Assembly: GCF_014190805.1 (NCBI RefSeq)
Contig: NZ_JACHVQ010000007.1
Location: 21,488 to 85,487 of the forward strand
Source of the DNA: Flexivirga oryzae
Lineage (GTDB): Bacteria; Actinomycetota; Actinomycetes; Actinomycetales; Dermatophilaceae
Length of the DNA: 64,000 nt
Direction of reading: 5' to 3'
The position numbers and the translations under genes are program-made. Below are positions 58,817-64,000 of this stretch, piece after piece (position 1 is the first letter of the stretch; each line of letters begins with the position of its first letter). The notes below the pieces were generated by a model. The model did not search any database and was not told where the DNA came from. It saw nothing but the letters and a program-made list of their open reading frames with translations.

Positions 58817-60345
58817 CCAGATCGGCGTCGCTCAACGCCCGGCGACGCGAACGCGAGCTCGCCGAGTGCACCGACGGCCGGGTCGTCGACCTGCTGGTGC
58901 TCGGCCTGGGCGCAACCGGCACCGGCGTCGCGCTGGATGCGGCGAGCCGGGGACTCGACGTGGTCGCGATCGATGCGCACGACCTGGCGTTCGGAACGTC
59001 CCGGTGGAGCTCGAAGCTCGTGCACGGTGGATTGCGTTACCTCGCCACCGGCCAGCTCGGGATCGCCCACGAGAGTGCGGTCGAGCGCGGCATCCTGATG
59101 ACCCGCACGGCACCGCACCTGACCCGGGCCACGCCGTGGCTGGTGCCGCACTACGGCCTCGGGGGCCGCCGCGAACGCGCCCTGACCATGGGCGGTTTCA
59201 TCGGTGGCGACCTGCTGCGCCGGGCGGCCCGGACACCCGGATCGGTGCTGCCGCGACCACGATCACTGGGGGCCGCCGCGGCACTGGCGCTCGCGCCCGG
59301 CATCCGCGAGGACGGCCTGCTCGGCGCGAGCCTCGGCTGGGACGGCCAGCTCGTCGACGACGCCCGGCTGGTCGTCGCGATCGCCCGCTCCGCGGCGCTG
59401 TATGGCGCACGCGTCCTGACCCGGGTACGCGCCCTGCACGCCACCGGGGACGGCGCACGCGTGCGGGACGAACTCACCGGCTCGGAGCACGACGTCAAGG
59501 CACGCGCCGTCATCAACGCGACGGGTGTGTGGGCCGGACAGCTGGCGCCGGGCATCCGGCTGCGGCCGTCCCGCGGCACCCACCTGGTGGTCCGGTCCAG
59601 CACGTTGGGATCGACGGATTGCGTGGTGAATTCGCCGGTTCCCGGCCATTTCGGCCGCTTCGTGTTCAGCCTGCCGCAACTGGACGGCACGACCTACATC
59701 GGGCTGACCGACGAGCCGGTGGACGGCGACCCGCCGGACGTGCCGCGCCCGGACGACTCCGAGGTCGATTTCCTGCTCGGGAGCATCAACCGGGTGCTGC
59801 GCACGACCCTGACTCGCGACGACGTCATCGGCAGTTACGCCGGTCTCCGGCCGCTGCTGGACGCCGACGGCGACACGCGGGGTGGCACCGCCGACCTGTC
59901 CCGCCGGCACGCCGTGCGCATCGCGCCCGACGGGCTGGTCACCGTGGTCGGCGGCAAACTCACGACGTACCGACGCATGGCGCAGGATGCCGTCGACGTG
60001 GTGTGCCGCGAGCGCGGGCTCACCGCCGGGCCGTGCGTCACCGCACGCACCCCGCTGGTCGGTGCGGCACCGCGGGACGATCTGGCGAGCATCGGCGCAC
60101 CGCAGCGGCTGGTGCGCCGGTACGGGACCGAAGCGCCCGACGTACTCTCGGCAGATCGCACCCGTAATCAGCCGATCAGCGGCGAAATACCCGCGACACC
60201 AGCGGAGTTCGACTTCGCGCTGCGACACGAGGGTGCTCTCGACGCCGACGACCTGCTCGACCGCCGCACTCGGATCGGGCTGGTGCCCGCGGACCGCGAC
60301 GTCGCCGAAGCCGCCGCGGCGGACGCCGTGTCAGCACACTGCTAA
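58813..60345 (+). CDS. glpD: glycerol-3-phosphate dehydrogenase/oxidase (FAD-dependent)
   Basis: Membrane-associated flavoenzyme that converts glycerol-3-phosphate to DHAP and feeds electrons to quinone, 510 aa. The N-terminal FAD motif LLVLGLGATGTGVALDAASR is at residue 28; the GlpD signature includes TSRWSSKLVHGGLRYLATGQ, TRTAPHLTRATPWLVPHYG, LRPSRGTHLVV and IGSYAGLRPLLDADGD, with VTVVGGKLTTYRRMAQDAVD near the end. It overlaps tetR by four bases. DHAP is also the precursor of the AGPS-like pathway across the divergent promoter, which fits a shared regulator. Confidence 0.94.
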   Translation: MTRSASLNARRRERELAECTDGRVVDLLVLGLGATGTGVALDAASRGLDVVAIDAHDLAFGTSRWSSKLVHGGLRYLATGQLGIAHESAVERGILMTRTAPHLTRATPWLVPHYGLGGRRERALTMGGFIGGDLLRRAARTPGSVLPRPRSLGAAAALALAPGIREDGLLGASLGWDGQLVDDARLVVAIARSAALYGARVLTRVRALHATGDGARVRDELTGSEHDVKARAVINATGVWAGQLAPGIRLRPSRGTHLVVRSSTLGSTDCVVNSPVPGHFGRFVFSLPQLDGTTYIGLTDEPVDGDPPDVPRPDDSEVDFLLGSINRVLRTTLTRDDVIGSYAGLRPLLDADGDTRGGTADLSRRHAVRIAPDGLVTVVGGKLTTYRRMAQDAVDVVCRERGLTAGPCVTARTPLVGAAPRDDLASIGAPQRLVRRYGTEAPDVLSADRTRNQPISGEIPATPAEFDFALRHEGALDADDLLDRRTRIGLVPADRDVAEAAAADAVSAHC

Positions 60346-61595
60346 GCGAGGAAACGTTCCCAACCGCCCGGCGGCTGGGCGCCGTACGGGACCGTCCGTA
60401 GCTTGGCCAGCACCGCCGGGTCCTGTGCTTCGATCCAGTCGACGAGCTGCCGGAACGACACGATGCGGGCGTCCGGATGCTTCGCGATGGCGCGCATCAC
60501 CTGCTCGACCGCGGTCATGTAGATGCCGCCGTTCCAGCCCTCGAAGTGGTTGCCGATGATCAGCGGCGCCCGGTTGGAGTCGTAGACCCGCCGGAAGCCG
60601 GCCAGGTAGGTGTCGGTCGCCTGCTGCTGCCACATCGGGCGCTTGGACGGTTTCCCCTGCGTCGTACCCCCGGTCTGGTTGTACATGATGTTGTAGTCCA
60701 TCGAGATCACCTGGCCGGTGTGCCCGGCGAACGGGATCGACTGCATCGACAGGTCCCACAGGTTGCGGTCCTTGCTCGGCCACATCTGGATGCCGGTCTT
60801 GCTGCTGTCGTAGCGCCAGCCGAGCTGGGATGCCGCCACCCGCAGGTTGTCGGCACCCTCCAGGCACGGCGTCCGGCCGCCGACGAGCTCCTTCTCGTAG
60901 TCGAACGGCAACGGCGGCAGATCGGTGAATCCCGTGGTGGTGCGCCAGTGTTCGACGAAGTACTTCGCCTGCTCGATCTCGCTGCGCCAATCGGCGGGCG
61001 ACCACTTCTGCACCCCGGTCGGCCCGCAGAAGTGACCGTTGAAGTGCGTGCCGATCTCATGGCCCTCCAGCCACGCCTTGCCGATGTTCTCGATCGTGGC
61101 GTGTATGTCGTCATCGGTGAGGTAGCCGATGTCCGACGCTCCGACGGCGTGCTGCGGCGGCCGGTAGAGGTCCTTCTTGTCCCGCGGCAGGAGGAACAGC
61201 CCGGAGAGGAACAGCGTCATCGACGCCCCGACCTCCTGCGCCACCTGCCGGAAGTGCGACAGCAGGTTGAGACCGGTGACCTCGCCCGCACCGTCCCAGG
61301 AGATGACGACGAACTGGGGCGGCGGCTCGCCCGGCTGCAACCTGTGCGGCGTCGGCTGGTGCGGTTGCGGGCCGGTGTCGGCGGTGGATCCGTCGCCGAT
61401 CGGCCGCGCTGCGGACGACGGCGACGAGGACGTCGACGACGGTGTCGGAGTGCCGCCCGTGCGAGTCCCGCGCAGGAAGACCGCGGAGCGCGGCACTCCT
61501 TGCGCATGCTGTTCGCCCGGGCCGCAGCCGCCGAGAGCCGCTGCCGCACCGACCGCGACCCCTGCCGTCAGAACCTCCCGCCGCGACACCGCCAC
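60342..61595 (-). CDS. secreted lipoprotein related to polysaccharide deacetylases
   Basis: Exported protein of 417 aa. The N-terminus has SRREVLTAGVAVGAAAALGG followed by Cys24: a Tat-like twin-arginine start joined to a lipobox, so a membrane-anchored lipoprotein is predicted. A Ser/Thr/Pro-rich linker (about 40-85) leads to the catalytic domain with QFVVISWDGAGEVTG and LEGHEIGTHFNGHFCGPTGV, which holds the His-x3-His metal ligands. It may remove acetyl groups from cell-wall glycans; activity is unproven, since the usual T-F-D-D is S-W-D-G. The GTG at 61595 follows GGGGAG. Its end overlaps the glpD stop by four bases. Confidence 0.82.
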   Translation of the reverse strand: MAVSRREVLTAGVAVGAAAALGGCGPGEQHAQGVPRSAVFLRGTRTGGTPTPSSTSSSPSSAARPIGDGSTADTGPQPHQPTPHRLQPGEPPPQFVVISWDGAGEVTGLNLLSHFRQVAQEVGASMTLFLSGLFLLPRDKKDLYRPPQHAVGASDIGYLTDDDIHATIENIGKAWLEGHEIGTHFNGHFCGPTGVQKWSPADWRSEIEQAKYFVEHWRTTTGFTDLPPLPFDYEKELVGGRTPCLEGADNLRVAASQLGWRYDSSKTGIQMWPSKDRNLWDLSMQSIPFAGHTGQVISMDYNIMYNQTGGTTQGKPSKRPMWQQQATDTYLAGFRRVYDSNRAPLIIGNHFEGWNGGIYMTAVEQVMRAIAKHPDARIVSFRQLVDWIEAQDPAVLAKLRTVPYGAQPPGGWERFLA

Positions 61596-61840
61596 AGCGC
61601 CCCACTCCCCTCGGGGTTGCCGGTGGGCCCTGCCCCGATGCCGGACCCACCACTCCCCACGGTGACAAAAGGATCGGCCGAACCCAAGCCACCACGCGGT
61701 GACGTAGCACACTCGTGATCTGGCCGGATCCGGCCGGTCACAGCGCTAGAATGGAGACACTACGTATTAGGGAACGCGCGCGACTGGTGGTGGGAAGTCG
61801 CGCCCGACGTGAGCCTTGTGCTCGAAAGGCGTTCCATCTC

Positions 61841-63106
61841 GTGTCACCTGCTGCGTCATACCGGCACCTCTTCGGATTGACCGGTCGCACCTACATCGTC
61901 GTGGCGTTCCTCGCCCGACTGCCCCTGGCCATGAGCCAGATGGGCGTCCTCCTCCTCATCGCCCACACCACCGGCAGCTTCGGCGCCGGCGGCGCGAGCG
62001 CCGGTGCGCTCGCCGTCGCGAACGCCGTCGGTGCGCCCCTGCTCGGCGCCGCCTCCGACCGGTTCGGTCAGCGCCCTGTCGTGCTGGTCCAGTCCTGGCT
62101 GAGCTCGCTCGGCCTGCTGGCCGTGGTGCTCGCCGCCGAGAGCGGCGTCTCCTGGCTGTGGGCTGCCGCCGCGGCCGCGTTCGGCGGCTTCTTCATCCCG
62201 CAGGCCGGGCCGCTCGCCCGGGTCCGCTGGCGCCCGATCATCAGCTCCCGGGACCGCACCGGCACGTCGGCGCGGTTGATCGACACCGCGTTCTCCTACG
62301 AGGGCTCCGCCGACGAGGCGTCGTTCGTGCTCGGCCCCGCACTCGTCGGCACGATTGCCTCGATCGTCGACCCCGGTGTCGGCATCTGCACCGCTGCGGT
62401 CCTGCTCGCGATCTTCGGCACCTGGTTCGCCATCCACCCGACGGCGCGGCTGCGCACGGCTCACGCCGCGACCGCCGGCACCGGTCGTCTGCTGACCCCT
62501 GCGCTCGCGACCTTGATGGCCGCCCAGTTCATCATCGGGATGATCTTCGGGTCCGTGCAGAACGGCACCACGGTGCTCGCCACCGAGGCCGGTCACGACG
62601 GACTGGCCGGGCTCGTGCAGGCGCTGCTCGGCATCGGCAGCGTCCTGGCCGGGCTGAGTATGGCGGCACTGCCTGCCCGGATCGGCTATGTCACCAGGTG
62701 GCGGGCGACCGCGGCCGGGTTGCTCGTGCTCACCACGCCGCTGCTGCTCGTCGGGTCGCTGGCCGCGCTCTGCCCGGTGCTGATCGTGCTGGGATGCTGC
62801 GTTGCGCCATACATGATCACGACGTTCACGCTCGGCGAGCAGATCACGCCACCGTCACGCACCGGCGCGGCGATGACGCTGCTCGCCGCCGCCACCGGCC
62901 TCGGGTATGCCGTGGGCGCCGCCGTCGCCGGCCACTTCGCCGACCTGTCCGGCGCCACCGCGGCGTTCGGCGTGACGGTTGCCGCGGGCGCGCTCGCCTG
63001 TGCCCTCGCCGTCGGCGCGGGTCCGCTGCTGCGGCGCGCCCACGCCGGGTCGGCGGCAATGGCCGCCACCCCCGAGACCCCCACCCCCTCCGCGAGCGCC
63101 GCCTGA
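61841..63106 (+). CDS. MFS transporter
   Basis: Twelve-helix major-facilitator protein of 421 aa. Its first half has FLARLPLAMSQMGVLLLIAH and the loop LLGAASDRFGQRPVVLVQSW, the usual D-R-x-G-x-R/Q-P motif A; the second half starts at TPALATLMAAQFIIGMIFGS. It resembles actinobacterial exporters of unassigned substrate. The start is taken at GTG 61841; a frame-open ATG lies further upstream, but the intervening residues are charged and unlike an N-terminus. The 245 bp between it and the deacetylase gene contain TAGAAT (61747-61752), a possible -10 box. Confidence 0.88.
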   Translation: MSPAASYRHLFGLTGRTYIVVAFLARLPLAMSQMGVLLLIAHTTGSFGAGGASAGALAVANAVGAPLLGAASDRFGQRPVVLVQSWLSSLGLLAVVLAAESGVSWLWAAAAAAFGGFFIPQAGPLARVRWRPIISSRDRTGTSARLIDTAFSYEGSADEASFVLGPALVGTIASIVDPGVGICTAAVLLAIFGTWFAIHPTARLRTAHAATAGTGRLLTPALATLMAAQFIIGMIFGSVQNGTTVLATEAGHDGLAGLVQALLGIGSVLAGLSMAALPARIGYVTRWRATAAGLLVLTTPLLLVGSLAALCPVLIVLGCCVAPYMITTFTLGEQITPPSRTGAAMTLLAAATGLGYAVGAAVAGHFADLSGATAAFGVTVAAGALACALAVGAGPLLRRAHAGSAAMAATPETPTPSASAA

Positions 63107-63376
63107 CCGGGCGGCGCGCTGCCGACGACGGCCGCCATCGGCCCATCGGACGGAGACGTCACGCTGATGCTCGACGTCTCGACCGACGGGTCGACGAAGA
63201 CCGGACCCCTGCTCACCGTCGACGACGTCAGGGGCTGGATCGAGGGACGACGTGACCGGGTGTCGGTTGCGATGGCACCCGCCCAGATCCCCGGCGGCTG
63301 GTGGGCGGCCGTCACCGATCCGTTCGGCAACCCGACGTACGTGATCGACCAGAGCACCGCCGACCGGCCCGGGTGA
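63107..63376 (+). pseudogene. C-terminal fragment of a glyoxalase (VOC) family protein
   Basis: Directly behind the MFS stop, the frame reads IGPSDGDVTLMLDVSTDGST, then LLTVDDVRGWIEGRRDRVSV and GGWWAAVTDPFGNPTYVIDQ. That is the second half of a VOC domain, up to the DPFGN strand, while no start or N-terminal half is found. An ATG at 63167 would give a 69-aa product lacking most of the fold. It is most likely a truncated remnant, unless the short form is used as is. Confidence 0.55.
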
Positions 63377-63446
63377 GATCCGGGCAGTGGACGCGACAAC
63401 CTTCGCCCTCGAGACACCGCCGAGACCCACCATCTAGGGTCGTGTC

Positions 63447-63989
63447 ATGGCCCAGAAGCGCTCCCCTGCCCTCAACCTCGCCTCCGCCGCCGTCGCGGGT
63501 GCCATCACCCTGGTCCGCCCGACGCGCTTCCCCCGGTGGGCGCGCCGCGGACTCAGCCTCGCGAACACCGCCGGCACCGCCGGCGCCGTCTTCTTCGCGA
63601 TCCGCGGTGAGGACGAGCTGCCGGAGGACCACCCACTGCACCGGGCGCTCACGGTCAGCGACCTCACCGCCGCCACGACCGGCGGCCTGATGCTGGTCAC
63701 CTCCGGCCTCGGGGTGAAGGCCGACGCCAAGATCGAGCAGTTCCTCGTGCGGCACGGCGTGCGGCACCCGCGTGTGGTGATGGCCGTCGGTGTGGTCACG
63801 GTGCTCTTCATCGTCAAGACCGTGCAGGACAGGGCGAGCAAGCACGCGCCCGAACCCGTGGCCGGCACCCCGAAGCCGCCGGTGAGTGACAAACCGGCCA
63901 ACAAGACCCTGCCGACGACCGGATCCGCCGGCGCGGCCCCGACCGAGCAAGCCGCGCAGCCCGAGGCCCAGGAGGATCCCGGTCAGTGA
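63447..63989 (+). CDS. membrane protein of unknown function with proline/alanine-rich tail
   Basis: No named family is recognised. The 180-aa product has about three to four hydrophobic segments (LASAAVAGAITLVRP, LSLANTAGTAGAVFFAI, LTAATTGGLMLVTSGLG, PRVVMAVGVVTVLFIVKTV) followed by a flexible, Ala/Pro/Thr-rich hydrophilic tail from about residue 132. The soluble loop EDELPEDHPLHRALTVSD lies between helices two and three. ATG 63447; it is the last gene before the right edge and stops 11 bases before the end of the window. Confidence 0.75.
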   Translation: MAQKRSPALNLASAAVAGAITLVRPTRFPRWARRGLSLANTAGTAGAVFFAIRGEDELPEDHPLHRALTVSDLTAATTGGLMLVTSGLGVKADAKIEQFLVRHGVRHPRVVMAVGVVTVLFIVKTVQDRASKHAPEPVAGTPKPPVSDKPANKTLPTTGSAGAAPTEQAAQPEAQEDPGQ

Positions 63990-64000
63990 ACGCGGTGACG

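Noticed and set aside
61715..61840. Upstream start of the MFS transporter
   Set aside because: It would add 42 mostly charged residues across the promoter region; the GTG at 61841 gives a normal MFS N-terminus.

Overview
The window is a high-GC (about 70% by eye), densely packed chromosomal segment from an actinobacterium. Many genes start with GTG, most operon genes overlap by ATGA or GTGA, and several traits point to Actinomycetota: DUF222/HNH proteins, ECF sigma factors beside carboxymuconolactone decarboxylase (CMD) genes, a HAIR (HspR) box in front of lon, KorAB, and menaquinone genes with a MenJ-type reductase. A Micrococcales member (Dermacoccaceae/Intrasporangiaceae-like) is my best guess, but it is an inference. 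No rRNA, tRNA or CRISPR array was seen.

Layout. 1-4697: a partial second complex I operon, nuoA-B-C-H-I-J-K-L, read leftwards and cut by the window edge; it has no nuoD, E, F or G between C and H. 4776-9135: small stress/repair genes, including a PEP-mutase/isocitrate-lyase-like enzyme, a DinB2-type DNA polymerase IV, an AhpD/CMD-like protein with a divergent ECF sigma factor, and an acetyltransferase. 9136-12545: a decaying region with a broken DUF664/DinB-like gene, an orphan membrane-anchored protein, a DUF222-HNH gene and a second acetyltransferase copy that lost 48 residues. 12592-15078: lon behind a HAIR operator. 15219-17069: an IS1182-like insertion sequence with CTAG target duplications, landed on the stop codon of a glyoxalase-like gene. 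17070-25487: membrane proteins, a P450/hydrolase operon, GNAT enzymes, a PadR operon, and a second CMD gene with a broken ECF41 sigma gene. 25624-28580: korA-korB. 28466-34719: a membrane/winged-helix protein, RarD, an ArsR-SRPBCC pair and a TetR-PLP enzyme-FAD oxidase operon. 34773-55410: menaquinone and complex I genes. 55386-60345: a lipid kinase, an alkyl-DHAP-synthase-like flavoenzyme, a TetR and GlpD. 60342-63989: a lipoprotein deacetylase, an MFS transporter, a glyoxalase fragment and a membrane protein.

How they work together. The core of the window is an approximately 18 kb leftward unit: menJ-like reductase, nuoABCDEFGHIJKLMN, and a polyprenyl diphosphate synthase. menG lies just upstream on the same strand, and an isochorismate synthase is divergent from menG. 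It therefore combines making, saturating and reducing menaquinone. A near-perfect Rex operator stands in front of the unit, implying control by the NADH/NAD+ ratio. KorAB would feed electrons from 2-oxoglutarate through ferredoxin.

The most unusual signals are not genes. (1) A composite intergenic element of about 100 bp (two roughly 20-bp direct units followed by two inverted ones) occurs three times, each time behind the 3' end of a gene. (2) An 8-mer, GTATGNCG, occurs about 80 times on both strands and in all frames, roughly ten times more than base composition predicts. (3) Exact ECF41-type promoters (TGTCAC[A/G]-N16-CGTC) stand before both CMD genes, although one of the two neighbouring sigma genes has lost its promoter-melting domain.
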